DNA of 64,000 nucleotides from CAVUCH01 sp963763095 (GTDB lineage: Bacteria; Acidobacteriota; Vicinamibacteria; Vicinamibacterales; JAENWD01): positions 186,001-250,000 of the forward strand of contig CAVXNR010000015.1 of assembly GCA_963763095.1 (NCBI GenBank), given 5' to 3'. Both the position numbers and the translations under genes were made by a program. The notes under the pieces are model-generated. The model saw nothing but the letters and a program-made list of their open reading frames with translations, had not been told where the DNA came from and did not search any database. Shown here in pieces: positions 1 through 11,511 of this stretch (positions are counted from its first letter, which is position 1; each line of letters begins with the position of its first letter).

Positions 1-23
1 CCGGCATCCTTCCGGCACCCTCG

Positions 24-1139
24 ATGGCAGAGCTCGACGCTTCAACAATCAAGAAAACGGCTCTCCACGCTCGGCACGTTGCGCTCGGCGCCCGGATGGT
101 GCCGTTTGCCGGCTGGGACATGCCCGTGGAGTACTCCGGCATCACCGCCGAACACCTGGCCGTGCGAACGAGCGCGGGGCTGTTCGACGTCAGCCACATG
201 GGCGAGATCGAGGTCGCCGGCGCCGACGCGCTCGTAGCGATTCAGCGGATCACGAGCAACGACGCATCCAGGCTGAGCATCGGGCAGGCCCAGTACGCCG
301 GCCTCATGATGCCAAACGGGGCGTTCGTCGACGACCTGCTCGTGTACCGCCTGGCCGCCGATCATTTCCTCCTGGTCGTGAACGCGTCGAACATCGCGAA
401 GGACTTCGCCTGGATTCGCGAGCACATCAAGGGGATTGGTGATGCGGTTGCTGTCGACAGCAGCTCCCGATACGCCCTGATTGCCTTGCAGGGTCCCGCG
501 GCGCGGCAGATTGTTCAGCCGCTGACGGGCGTGGACCTCGGGACCATCAAGACTTACTGGTTCGCGCATGGGGAGGTCGCGGGCGTCCGCTGCACGATCT
601 CGCGCACCGGCTACACCGGCGAGGACGGTTACGAGCTGTTCGTGCCCCCTGCCTCGGCCCCGAGGGTCTGGGACGCGCTGCTCGAGGCCGGCAAGCCGCT
701 CGACCTGAAGCCGGCCGGGCTCGGCGCGCGCGACACGCTGCGGCTCGAGGCGGCGATGCGGCTCTATGGCAACGACATCGACGAGACGACCACGGTGCTC
801 GAGGCCGGCCTGGAGTGGATCGTCTCGTGGACCAAGGGCGGGTTCATCGGCCGCGCGGCCCTCGAGGCCGAGAAAGAGGAGGGCCTGAGACGCCGCCTCG
901 TCGGCTTCGAGATGATCGAGCGCGCGATCGCCCGGCACGGCCATCCAGTGCTCGTCGACGGGATCGCCGCGGGTCACGTGACGAGCGGAACCCAGACGCC
1001 ATTCCTGAAGAAAGCCATCGGGATGGCCTATGTCCCGGCATCCACGCCGCCCGACTCCGAAATCGACATCGACGTGCGCAACCGGCGCGCTCGCGCCCGC
1101 ATCGTGCCGCTGCCGTTCTACAAACGACCGAGGAGCTGA
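24..1139 (+). CDS. gcvT: Glycine cleavage system T protein (aminomethyltransferase)
   Basis: This 371-residue protein transfers the methylene group from aminomethyl-lipoyl-GcvH to tetrahydrofolate and releases ammonia, as the T component of the cytosolic glycine cleavage system. It opens with the family's HARHVALGARMVPFAGWDMP region, has the DVSHMGEI segment near residue 55 and the GYTGEDGYE motif near residue 195, and ends in the usual C-terminal barrel. Its length matches the family (about 365 residues). The stop lies one base before the gcvH start, and the last codons carry the gcvH ribosome binding site (AGGAG at 1131-1135), so the two are one operon. The window starts only 23 bases upstream, so any promoter or glycine riboswitch is out of view. 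Confidence 0.97.
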   Translation: MAELDASTIKKTALHARHVALGARMVPFAGWDMPVEYSGITAEHLAVRTSAGLFDVSHMGEIEVAGADALVAIQRITSNDASRLSIGQAQYAGLMMPNGAFVDDLLVYRLAADHFLLVVNASNIAKDFAWIREHIKGIGDAVAVDSSSRYALIALQGPAARQIVQPLTGVDLGTIKTYWFAHGEVAGVRCTISRTGYTGEDGYELFVPPASAPRVWDALLEAGKPLDLKPAGLGARDTLRLEAAMRLYGNDIDETTTVLEAGLEWIVSWTKGGFIGRAALEAEKEEGLRRRLVGFEMIERAIARHGHPVLVDGIAAGHVTSGTQTPFLKKAIGMAYVPASTPPDSEIDIDVRNRRARARIVPLPFYKRPRS

Positions 1140-1140
1140 C

Positions 1141-1512
1141 ATGTATCCTGCCGACCTGAAGTACACGAGCGACCACGAGTGGATTCGCGTCACTGGCGAC
1201 CAAGGGCAGGTGGGGATTACCGATTACGCGCAGAAGCAGCTCGGCGACGTCGTCTACGTCGAGCTGCCGGACGTGGGGCGGACCGTCACGCAGGGCGAGG
1301 CGATCGGCACCATCGAGTCCGTCAAGGCGGTCTCCGAGATCTTCGCACCGGTGTCCGGCGAGATCGTGGGCGTGAACGCCACGCTCAAGGACAGTCCCGA
1401 AACAATCAACTCGGATCCGCACGGCACCTGGATGATGACCATTCGGCTGGCAAATCCCGCAGAACTCACAGCTCTGCTCGACAGCACGCAATACGTCGAC
1501 GTGGTGAAGTAG
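1141..1512 (+). CDS. gcvH: Glycine cleavage system H protein
   Basis: The 123-residue lipoyl carrier shuttles the aminomethyl intermediate between the P, T and L proteins. The lipoylated lysine is K62 in the IESVKAV motif, and the protein begins with the family signature YTSDHEW. A longer open frame begins upstream inside gcvT, but ATG 1141 is chosen because AGGAG at 1131-1135 is well spaced and the family N-terminus starts there. It sits between gcvT and gcvP in the same direction. Length is standard. Confidence 0.97.
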   Translation: MYPADLKYTSDHEWIRVTGDQGQVGITDYAQKQLGDVVYVELPDVGRTVTQGEAIGTIESVKAVSEIFAPVSGEIVGVNATLKDSPETINSDPHGTWMMTIRLANPAELTALLDSTQYVDVVK

Positions 1513-1532
1513 CGGTCGTGCAGGCACGTCAT

Positions 1533-4427
<2,895 letters not shown>

Positions 4428-4430
4428 AGC

Positions 4431-4557
4431 ATGTGGGGCAGGGCTTCAGCCCTGCTGACGGCATGTCGGCCAGCGCTTCAGCCCTGCTGACGCCATGTGG
4501 GCCAGAGCTTCAGCCTGCTGACGGCATGTGGGGCAGGGCTTCAGCCCTGCTGACGGC
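4431..4557. repeat. Four tandem 31-32 bp units, each with a GCAGGGCT/AGCCCTGC palindrome
   Basis: Units start at 4431, 4463, 4495 and 4526. Each carries an inverted repeat of the form GCAGGGCT-TC-AGCCCTGC; the middle two units are diverged. The array lies between convergent gcvP and the aminotransferase, and the aminotransferase stop codon falls inside the fourth unit. Strong hairpins here could terminate transcription from both sides. The same palindrome recurs at 7191-7369. Confidence 0.85.
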
Positions 4558-5449
4558 CGCCTCCGGCGGTGAGCAGGTCCGCCCGCCGGCGAAACCCCTC
4601 CAGCAATGCACGCGTGACCGGGCCTGGACGTCCCGCGCCGATCCTGTGCTCGTCGACGAGCACGATGGGCACCACCTCCCGCGTGGTGCTCGTGAGGAAC
4701 GCCTCGTCGGCCCCCAGCAGGTCTTCGTCCCTCATGACGCTCTCCGCCATCGGGACACCAATCTCCTGGGCTACGTCGAAGAGGAACTCGCGGGTGATCC
4801 CGGCAAGGAGCCCCGCGTCCACCGGCGGCGTGAACGCGGACCCGCCTTTCACGACGAACAGGTTCGACTGCGAGCACTCGGCGATCTCTCCGCGCAGGTT
4901 TCGCATGACTGCCTCGAACGCCCCGTGCTGCAGCGCATGCTGCATCGCCAGCGCGTTGTTCAGCAGGTTGTTCGATTTGATCAGGGGGTTCAGCGAGAGC
5001 GGGTGGTTGCGCACGATGGGCACGAGCGACACGCGGACACCCAGCTCGTAGATGTGGGCCTCGGGCTCGAGGTGCGGCCTCACGATGACCACGACCGACG
5101 GCTCAGGGCAGGCTGCGGGGTCGTAACTGAGCTCGCCGACGCCGCGCGTGAGCAGGAGGCGCACGTACGCCTCGTGCCCGGGGGCCGCAGGCGTCGCCAG
5201 GCCCGCCGCTGCGAGGGTCTGGTTCACGACGCCCAGCGCCTCAGTATCGGTGAATGGCACCGGCAAGGCGATCATGCCGGCCGAGTTGCGCATCCGGCGC
5301 ATGTGGCGATCGAACAGCAGCGGGTGGCCGTGGTACGTCCGGCACACCTCGTAGACGCCCTCCCCATACAGGAAGCCGTGATCGAGCACCGGGATGGTGG
5401 CGCTGGTCCCGTGCGCGATGCGGCCGTTGACGTTGATGACAATCGCCAT
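4541..5449 (-). CDS. Class IV PLP-dependent aminotransferase (branched-chain / D-amino acid type)
   Basis: The 302-residue protein belongs to fold-type IV aminotransferases (IlvE, D-alanine aminotransferase, aminodeoxychorismate lyase). The catalytic lysine is K158 in NPLIKSNNLLNN, and the PLP-proximal glutamate lies in GEIAECSQSNLF. The N-terminal LDHGFLYGEGVYE motif is typical. ATG 5449 is chosen because an upstream extension has no family similarity. IKSNNLL resembles D-amino acid transaminases and aminodeoxychorismate lyase as much as IlvE, so the substrate cannot be fixed. The last residues (GGGRQQG) and the stop are encoded inside the downstream palindromic repeat, which suggests the repeat invaded or reshaped the 3' end. 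Confidence 0.88.
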   Translation of the reverse strand: MAIVINVNGRIAHGTSATIPVLDHGFLYGEGVYEVCRTYHGHPLLFDRHMRRMRNSAGMIALPVPFTDTEALGVVNQTLAAAGLATPAAPGHEAYVRLLLTRGVGELSYDPAACPEPSVVVIVRPHLEPEAHIYELGVRVSLVPIVRNHPLSLNPLIKSNNLLNNALAMQHALQHGAFEAVMRNLRGEIAECSQSNLFVVKGGSAFTPPVDAGLLAGITREFLFDVAQEIGVPMAESVMRDEDLLGADEAFLTSTTREVVPIVLVDEHRIGAGRPGPVTRALLEGFRRRADLLTAGGGRQQG

Positions 5450-5589
5450 GCGGTTGGATGCTCCAGGTGCGTGCGGCCGATCATGCCCGCGTACGCGCGC
5501 AAGACGCAATATCCACGGTGCGTGCGGGCGGTGTCGGGCGATTTCATGGCCCGGCGACGCCCTCACCGCCCATGCTAGACTCGCGCCGA

Positions 5590-7170
5590 ATGCGGGTTCT
5601 CAACAGCAGCCAGATGCGCGAGGCCGACCGCCGCACGATCGACGAGATCGGGATTCCCTCGATCGTGCTCATGGAGAATGCCGGACGGCAGGTGGTTGCC
5701 GCCATGGAGGCCAGCTTCGAGGACCTTGCGGAGCGGCACGTCGCGGTCCTGTGCGGGCGGGGCAACAACGGGGGCGACGGATTCGTGGTCGCCCGGACGC
5801 TCCTCCACCGCGGCATCGACGTCTCGGTGTTCGTACTCGGCGTGGTCGCGGAGGTTCGCGGGGACGCGCGCACGAACCTGGAGATTCTCGGCCGCCTCGG
5901 GGTCACCGTGGTCGAGATAGCGGACGGACAGGCCTGGGAGCTGCACTTCTCTGAAATCTCGTCGTGCGATCTCATCGTCGACGCGCTGTTCGGGACGGGC
6001 CTGAGAACGCCGCTCCAGGGCATGCTCGAAACGGTCGTCGCGGACATCAACGGCTCCGGGATTCCAGTGGTCGCCGTTGATCTGCCGTCGGGCATGTCGG
6101 CTGATACGCCAGACCTCATCGGCGATGCCATCGAGGCCGCGGTGACGGTCACGCTCGGTGCACCCAAGCTGCCGCTCGTGTTGCCGCCAGCCGAGATGCA
6201 GGCGGGCGACATCATCATCGCGGACATCGGGATCCCCGACGACGTGCTCGATGGAGTGGAGGGACCGCGGATCGAGCTCCTCACGCGCGCGCAGATGCGG
6301 CCGCTCGTGCAGCCCCGCCCCCTCGACTCACATAAAGGCGACTACGGCCACGTGCTGGTGATTGCGGGGGCCCAGGGCCGGAGCGGGGCCGCGCATCTGA
6401 CCGGGATGGGCGCGCTGCGGTCTGGCGCGGGGCTGGTGACGATCGCCACGCCGGCGTGGTGCCAGGCGGTGCTGGCCACGATGGCGCCGGAGTACATGAC
6501 GGAAGCGCTCGGCGCCGATGAGGACGGCGGCATTCCGATCGCAGAACTGGAACGTCTGCTGGACAGGCCGCACGACGTCATTGCCGTTGGCCCCGGGCTC
6601 GGCATGGCGCCGAGCACCGTTCGATTCGTTCACGAGCTGGTCGAGCGCGCGGGCGTCCCGCTGGTGCTCGATGCGGATGCGCTCAACGCTTTTGCCGCCG
6701 ACCCCGATCGCCTGGCCGGCGCGGAAGGCCGCGACGTCATCATCACGCCGCACCCGGGGGAGTTCGCCAGGCTCGCGGGCGTCACGACCGCAGACGTGCA
6801 GGCGCACCGGCTGGACCTGGCGCGCAACTTCGCCAGTTCGCACCGCGTCTACGTAGTGCTCAAAGGACACCGGACGATCATCGCGACACCCGACGAGCGG
6901 GTCTTCATCAACCCCACCGGCAACGCGGGAATGGCGAGCGGCGGAATGGGCGACGTGCTCACCGGGATCGTGGCCGGATGGCTGGGACATCTCCTGGACG
7001 CCGAGGCCGCGTGCAAGCTTGGGGTGTTCCTGCACGGCGCGGCGGGGGACCTCGCGGAGGCGGCGGAAGGGGAAGTGGCGCTTACCGCCTCTGACGTCCT
7101 CGCGCACCTGGGCGATGCGGTGCTGGAGCTCACCGCGCGCAAGCGCACGCCCAGGCCTGCGGCGCCGTAG
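5590..7170 (+). CDS. nnr: Bifunctional NAD(P)H-hydrate epimerase / ADP-dependent NAD(P)H-hydrate dehydratase
   Basis: The 526-residue protein repairs hydrated NADH and NADPH. The N-terminal YjeF_N epimerase domain (about residues 1-215) starts with MRVLNSSQMREADRRTI and contains the GRGNNGGDG nucleotide loop. The C-terminal ribokinase-like dehydratase domain (about 230-520) has HKGDYGHVLVIAGA, the ITPHPGEFARL motif and the catalytic-loop signature GMASGGMGDVLTGI. ATG 5590 fits family starts; ATG 5572 in the same frame is an alternative, and neither has a strong ribosome binding site. It diverges from the aminotransferase and converges with the M24 peptidase across a second palindrome block. 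Confidence 0.95.
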   Translation: MRVLNSSQMREADRRTIDEIGIPSIVLMENAGRQVVAAMEASFEDLAERHVAVLCGRGNNGGDGFVVARTLLHRGIDVSVFVLGVVAEVRGDARTNLEILGRLGVTVVEIADGQAWELHFSEISSCDLIVDALFGTGLRTPLQGMLETVVADINGSGIPVVAVDLPSGMSADTPDLIGDAIEAAVTVTLGAPKLPLVLPPAEMQAGDIIIADIGIPDDVLDGVEGPRIELLTRAQMRPLVQPRPLDSHKGDYGHVLVIAGAQGRSGAAHLTGMGALRSGAGLVTIATPAWCQAVLATMAPEYMTEALGADEDGGIPIAELERLLDRPHDVIAVGPGLGMAPSTVRFVHELVERAGVPLVLDADALNAFAADPDRLAGAEGRDVIITPHPGEFARLAGVTTADVQAHRLDLARNFASSHRVYVVLKGHRTIIATPDERVFINPTGNAGMASGGMGDVLTGIVAGWLGHLLDAEAACKLGVFLHGAAGDLAEAAEGEVALTASDVLAHLGDAVLELTARKRTPRPAAP

Positions 7171-7190
7171 CGGCTCCGACTTCAGGGTGT

Positions 7191-7369
7191 GCAGGGCTGA
7201 AGCCCTGCCCCGCAGTCTTCAGGGTGTCAGCAGGGCTGAAGCCCTGCCCCACATGAGTAACCTCGAGCAACGCCCACGAAAGCGACCTTTCCCGACGCCT
7301 GTGGGGCAGGGCTTTAGCCCTGCATGGTGGTCATGTCGCACCCCTGGTGGGTCAGGGCTTCAGCCCTGC
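7191..7369. repeat. Four dispersed copies of the GCAGGGCT(n2)AGCCCTGC palindrome
   Basis: Copies lie at about 7191-7208, 7230-7247, 7306-7323 and 7352-7369 (the last has T for the first base). Two read with a GA centre and two with TT or TC, so orientation is mixed. They fill the gap between convergent nnr and the M24 peptidase, the same context as the array at 4431-4557. No gene is visible in the gap. Confidence 0.85.
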
Positions 7370-7389
7370 ATGTCTTTCATCCTTCAGCG

Positions 7390-8835
7390 CTACGGGAGCT
7401 GCAGCGCCGCGTCGCTCAACCCCGGCTGCGCCATGAGCCGTTCGATGTCCTCGATCTCGATTGGCACGAACGCCGAGAGGTTCTCGTAGCCCGTGTCGGT
7501 GATGAGAATCATGTCCTCGAGCCTGATGGACAGGCGCTCGGCCTCGATCCGCATCGCCGGCTCGATCGTGAAAACGCGGCCGGGCTCCAGGGTCGCACTC
7601 TGCGGGCCGGTCACGTCGTGGACTTCCATCCCGACGTCATGCCCGAGACCGCGCACGCTCGTCCGGGTCCGGTAGGATTCCACGAACCGCACAGCGGCCT
7701 CCTTGATCGCCGCGTCGGTGAACGGGAACGCCGCCATGATCCCGTCCATCTTCGCGACAGCGTTGCGCACGACATCCGCCGGTGTCGCGTGGACCGCAAT
7801 GGACGTCATGACGGCGCGATAGAGCTGCAGGTAGATCGTGTAGAACTCGCGCTGCCGCGCGGTGAACCTGCCGTTCGCCGGGAACACGCGCGTCACGTCC
7901 GACTGGTAGTACTTGTAGTCGGGCGCGTAATCGAACTGCACCAGATCGCCATCCGCGAGCACGGCGGTGTTCCGGTGATAGTGCGAGTAGTAGGTGTTCG
8001 TGCCCGTGGCGACCAGCGCAAAATAGGCGGACCCGAAGGCGCCGCCCTTGGTGAAGACGAATTCGGCGGCTGCCTGCAGCTCGTATTCGGCCATGCCGGG
8101 CCGCGCGTCACGCATGGCCTCCATGATCCCGAGCCCCGTGAGGCGGGTCGCCTCCCTGAGGAGTGCGATTTCGCGTGGGCTCTTCACCGCGCGCATCGCA
8201 TCGAGCATCGGGTCGAGATCCCGCAGTTCTGCTCCCGGCGCGGCGGCCTTCAGCTTGTCCCTGAAGACTTCCTCCCGTGAGCGCCGGCCGTCCCACGGAT
8301 CGCCCGCTGTATTGCGCGCCAGGGTCGTCGGGTCGCCCGACGACTGGCTGCCCAGCACCTCGGTCCGAAAAGGCGTGTAGACCGTGCGGCCTGCCAGTGT
8401 GCCGGCGACCCGCCGGAAGTCCTCACGCGGCTGCACCGCGTCCACACCCGTGAGGCGCGCGGCCTCGTCGCCCGGTGCGAGCGCCGGGCCGAACATGCGA
8501 TCGTCCCGTCGCGCATCCGCCGGTTGCAGGAACACCGTGGTCTTCCGCGTGCGGCCATCGAGCAGCACCAGCGCGCGCGGTTCGACGATGCCCGTGAGAT
8601 AGAAGAACTGGTTGCTCTGGCGAAGCGGTTCCTCCCCGCCGCGTTCGGTCGTCCCCTGGAGAACGGCCACACCATCGCCGATTCCTTCGAACACCCGCGC
8701 TCGCCGGGCGGCAAACTCCTCGGGTGGGAAGATCTCGTGTCCGCGAAACACGGGCTGCGCGAAGAGGACCGCGCCGAGGGCAGCAACGAAGAGAGACAGC
8801 GGCAGGGGACGATGCATGGGGCGATGGCTGGACAT
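7390..8835 (-). CDS. Exported M24 family Xaa-Pro aminopeptidase
   Basis: This 481-residue metallopeptidase removes N-terminal residues that precede proline. An N-terminal hydrophobic stretch (LPLSLFVAALGAVLFAQP) suggests export. The aminopeptidase-P N-terminal domain precedes a pita-bread domain whose five metal ligands are all visible: two aspartates in FDYAPDYKYYQSDVTRVF, the histidine in GLGHDVGMEVHD, and glutamates in FTIEPAMRIE and IRLEDMILIT. The next gene upstream on the same strand, a CocE-type hydrolase, is also exported, so the pair may act on peptides outside the cytoplasm. A hairpin-forming repeat separates them. ATG 8817 (MHRPLP) is an alternative start. Confidence 0.93.
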   Translation of the reverse strand: MSSHRPMHRPLPLSLFVAALGAVLFAQPVFRGHEIFPPEEFAARRARVFEGIGDGVAVLQGTTERGGEEPLRQSNQFFYLTGIVEPRALVLLDGRTRKTTVFLQPADARRDDRMFGPALAPGDEAARLTGVDAVQPREDFRRVAGTLAGRTVYTPFRTEVLGSQSSGDPTTLARNTAGDPWDGRRSREEVFRDKLKAAAPGAELRDLDPMLDAMRAVKSPREIALLREATRLTGLGIMEAMRDARPGMAEYELQAAAEFVFTKGGAFGSAYFALVATGTNTYYSHYHRNTAVLADGDLVQFDYAPDYKYYQSDVTRVFPANGRFTARQREFYTIYLQLYRAVMTSIAVHATPADVVRNAVAKMDGIMAAFPFTDAAIKEAAVRFVESYRTRTSVRGLGHDVGMEVHDVTGPQSATLEPGRVFTIEPAMRIEAERLSIRLEDMILITDTGYENLSAFVPIEIEDIERLMAQPGLSDAALQLP

Positions 8836-8840
8836 TATCG

Positions 8841-8960
8841 GCTCCGGGCTCCGGGCTCCGGGCTTCAGGCTCCAGGCTCCAGGCTGGCTTCAGCCCGACG
8901 CAGCCGCCGCCCGAAGCCGAACGCCGCCTGAAGCCTGGAGCCTGGAGCCTGGACGCGAGC
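8841..8960. repeat. GGCTCC(A/G)-type minisatellite forming a long inverted repeat
   Basis: Short units of the type GGCTCCGG and GGCTCCAG repeat from about 8848 to 8884. Their reverse complement (GCCTGAAGCCTGGAGCC and onward) follows at about 8927-8953, giving a long imperfect stem. It lies between two minus-strand genes, where it may act as a terminator or RNA-stabilising hairpin. No coding signal was seen. Confidence 0.7.
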
Positions 8961-8970
8961 GGCTCCTCGG

Positions 8971-10980
8971 CTAGCGCGACTCGGGCACTGGCCGCCGCTT
9001 CACCACGGTGACGGTCAGCTGTGATGGATACCGTTTCGAGTGATGCACGGCATTGTGGGCGACGACCCCGGTGGACTCATCGTAGTTGTTCCCGCCGGTG
9101 TTCAGATTGCGATCGAAGCGCGGGAAGTTGCTGCTCGAGACCTCGATGCGCAGCCGGTGGCCCGGCGCAAAGTAGTTGCTCGTCGTCAATGGCTGCAAGG
9201 TCACCTTGTAGACACTGCCGCGCTCCATCCACGCGGGTGGCTTCTCGTAGCCGTCGCGATAGCGCATGCGCTGGATGGACTCGTCGAGGTTGTAAGCCCG
9301 GCCGTCCGGGTAGACGTCCAGCACCTTGACGGTGAAGTCGGTGTCCTTCGCATCCGACGACACGTACAAGGTCGGCGTGATTGGACCGCTGATCTCGAGG
9401 CCCTCGGCGAACGGGTCGGTGGTGTAGACGAGGATATCCTGGCGTGCCTCTATCTTCCGCTGGTCGAAGGCGCCTGCCTGGATCGCGGTGCCGGTGCAGC
9501 AGACGTTGCCGCCGTACGAGGGCACGGGGTTGGCGGGATCGTACGTGAACGCGTCCGGCAGGTCCTTGTCGGGCGGCGCCGCCGCGAGTGTGCCGTCGCC
9601 GAAAATCGAATTCGCCTGGCCGCCGCTCGAGAGGGCGAACGTCATCTCCTGCGCGCCTTCGGGCGGCCAGGTCCCGGACGTCTGCCACTTGTTGGCGCCC
9701 ATCGTGAAGTAGGTCACGCGGGGCAAGCTGTCGATGCGCGTCGTGCCTTCGCCCTTCAGGAACTTGTCAAAGAACCCGTAGGTGATCTCGTTGTAGTCGA
9801 GCCGCGCGTCGCCCATGCTTCGCTCCCCGACGACGGTGTCCTCCGTGGCGCGGGAGTACGAGCAGTGCACGACCGGCGCGATGATGGCCCACTGCTGATC
9901 GGCAACGCCCGGCTTCGCCGTCCGGCGAACGTGGTTGTACGTCGCCAGATTCGGGCCGACCGAGACGTCGTACCAGGACATGAACCACAGCCCGGGCAGA
10001 TGGATCGGCTGATCGTCGTGCCACAGCCCCCCTTTGTACCAGGCAGGGTCGTTGGGCGCCCGCTGAATCATACGGCCGCCTGTCGGCACCGGCATCGCAT
10101 CCGCGAAGATGCCGCGAGGCCCATTCACGTTCTTGTAGATGTCCTGCGCCGGCAGGTGCCACAGGGCCTTGGACCAGTCGACCGGGGGCATGTTCGGGGC
10201 GAGATCGAACAGTCGCGCGGCACTGACGAGATCCTCCTGCGGCGTATCGCGGTGGAACATCGGCCGTACCTGGTTCTGCTCGCCATACAGCCAGGCGATG
10301 AAGAGCATCTGCACCGCGCCGCCGCGGTACCAGTTGCCCTGCTCGTAATAGGGCTTCATGCGGCCGACACCGGCGCCAAAGCCCTGCACGTTCATGGCGG
10401 CGTACGCCGGATGCCCGAGCGCCGCGATGGCCAGCTGATACTCGGCGGTCGACGAGCATCCGGTGGTGCCGATCTTCCCGTTCGACCACGGCCGATTCGA
10501 GAGCCACTCGATCGCATCGACGCCGTCGGTCGTCGGCGCGCCCAGGATGTCGTAATGGCCCTCCGAGAAGAAATGCCCGCGCTCGTTCTGCACCACGTAC
10601 GCGTACCCCCGCTTCACGGCCGCGAGCGCGGTGGTCATGTCGGCGGGCACGCCGTTACGCACGTCCCAGAAGTTGAAGTTGTACGGGGTCCGCACGAACA
10701 CGATCGGTACCGGCCCTGACGCGTCCTTCGGCCGGTAGATGTCGGTCGCGAGCCGCACGCCGTCGCGCAGGGGCATCATGACCTTGCGATCCACGACCGC
10801 AATCGCCTGCAGTTCTCTTTCGGTGGCGATCCGCTTGTCGCGCTCCTCGGCGGAGAGGCCGGTTGGCTGCTGCGCGTTTGCTCCCGCAGCGGCCAGCAGC
10901 GACGAGATTGCGAGTGCGCAGACCGCGCGATGGATGTGCAGCACCTTGTTGTCGTTTGTCATGTGGCGGGATTGTGACAT
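8971..10980 (-). CDS. Exported CocE/NonD family alpha/beta hydrolase
   Basis: This 669-residue protein belongs to the X-Pro dipeptidyl-peptidase (S15)/cocaine esterase family of serine hydrolases. A signal peptide is evident (AVCALAISSLLAAAGANA). The catalytic domain has MPLRDGVRLATDIYRP near residue 65 and the nucleophile elbow GTTGCSSTAEYQ. The C-terminal third is a jelly-roll domain that ends in LRIEVSSSNFPRFDRNLNTG, typical of the family. ATG 10980 is used; ATG 10962 is an alternative. Substrate could be proline-containing peptides or esters and is not determined by the sequence. It follows tsaE on the same strand beyond an inverted repeat. Confidence 0.92.
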   Translation of the reverse strand: MSQSRHMTNDNKVLHIHRAVCALAISSLLAAAGANAQQPTGLSAEERDKRIATERELQAIAVVDRKVMMPLRDGVRLATDIYRPKDASGPVPIVFVRTPYNFNFWDVRNGVPADMTTALAAVKRGYAYVVQNERGHFFSEGHYDILGAPTTDGVDAIEWLSNRPWSNGKIGTTGCSSTAEYQLAIAALGHPAYAAMNVQGFGAGVGRMKPYYEQGNWYRGGAVQMLFIAWLYGEQNQVRPMFHRDTPQEDLVSAARLFDLAPNMPPVDWSKALWHLPAQDIYKNVNGPRGIFADAMPVPTGGRMIQRAPNDPAWYKGGLWHDDQPIHLPGLWFMSWYDVSVGPNLATYNHVRRTAKPGVADQQWAIIAPVVHCSYSRATEDTVVGERSMGDARLDYNEITYGFFDKFLKGEGTTRIDSLPRVTYFTMGANKWQTSGTWPPEGAQEMTFALSSGGQANSIFGDGTLAAAPPDKDLPDAFTYDPANPVPSYGGNVCCTGTAIQAGAFDQRKIEARQDILVYTTDPFAEGLEISGPITPTLYVSSDAKDTDFTVKVLDVYPDGRAYNLDESIQRMRYRDGYEKPPAWMERGSVYKVTLQPLTTSNYFAPGHRLRIEVSSSNFPRFDRNLNTGGNNYDESTGVVAHNAVHHSKRYPSQLTVTVVKRRPVPESR

Positions 10981-11010
10981 AGGCGCGGGGCGTTTCGGCC
11001 CTGGTGGCCT

Positions 11011-11060
11011 ACGGTGTCTCTTGGCCGGGGCCGAAGCGTGCCGGCCGACAGAGATACCGT
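11011..11060. terminator. Imperfect inverted repeat after tsaE
   Basis: ACGGTGTCTCT with GGCCGG on the left pairs with CCGGCC and AGAGATACCGT on the right, with one mismatch in the outer arm. The stem lies between the tsaE stop and the start of the next minus-strand gene. No T-tract follows, so it may be a transcript-end hairpin or a dispersed repeat rather than a classic intrinsic terminator. Confidence 0.5.
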
Positions 11061-11067
11061 CCGGCCC

Positions 11068-11478
11068 CTATTCCCTGGTGATGGCGATCCGGCGCTGGTC
11101 CGTGCCGAGGGTGTCGATGCGGATGGTGACGGTCGGTGAGGGAGGGCCTGCGAGGCGGTCGGCCCATTCGATCGCCAGCACGCCGTCTTCGCCGATTTCG
11201 TGGAGCGCGAGGTCGGCGGCTTCGGCAGGCGTGAGGCGATAGAGATCCGCGTGGAACAGCGTCAGGCGTTCACCGCGGTACTCCTGCACCAGCGTGAACG
11301 TCGGGCTGCTGACATCTTCGTCGGGTGCCCCAAGCCCGCGCGCGAGACCGCGCACGAACGCGGTTTTGCCCGCACCAAGGTCGCCGTAGAGCAGCAGCAC
11401 GTCCCCGGCATGGAGCCGTTCGGCGAGCGCGCGCCCGGCCTCGACGGTTTCGTGCTCGGAGTTGCTGTCGATGATCAC
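11068..11478 (-). CDS. tsaE: tRNA threonylcarbamoyladenosine biosynthesis ATPase TsaE
   Basis: The 136-residue P-loop ATPase supports the TsaB-TsaD complex that makes N6-threonylcarbamoyladenosine at position 37 of ANN-decoding tRNAs. The Walker A motif is GDLGAGKTAF near residue 35, followed by SSPTFTLVQEY and the HADLYRL motif that define the family. It starts 33 bases after guaB on the same strand and may be cotranscribed. tsaB and tsaD are not in the window. Confidence 0.94.
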   Translation of the reverse strand: MIIDSNSEHETVEAGRALAERLHAGDVLLLYGDLGAGKTAFVRGLARGLGAPDEDVSSPTFTLVQEYRGERLTLFHADLYRLTPAEAADLALHEIGEDGVLAIEWADRLAGPPSPTVTIRIDTLGTDQRRIAITRE

Positions 11479-11511
11479 GCGGAGGCCGACAGGAAAAGGA
11501 GCGCTGCAGCG

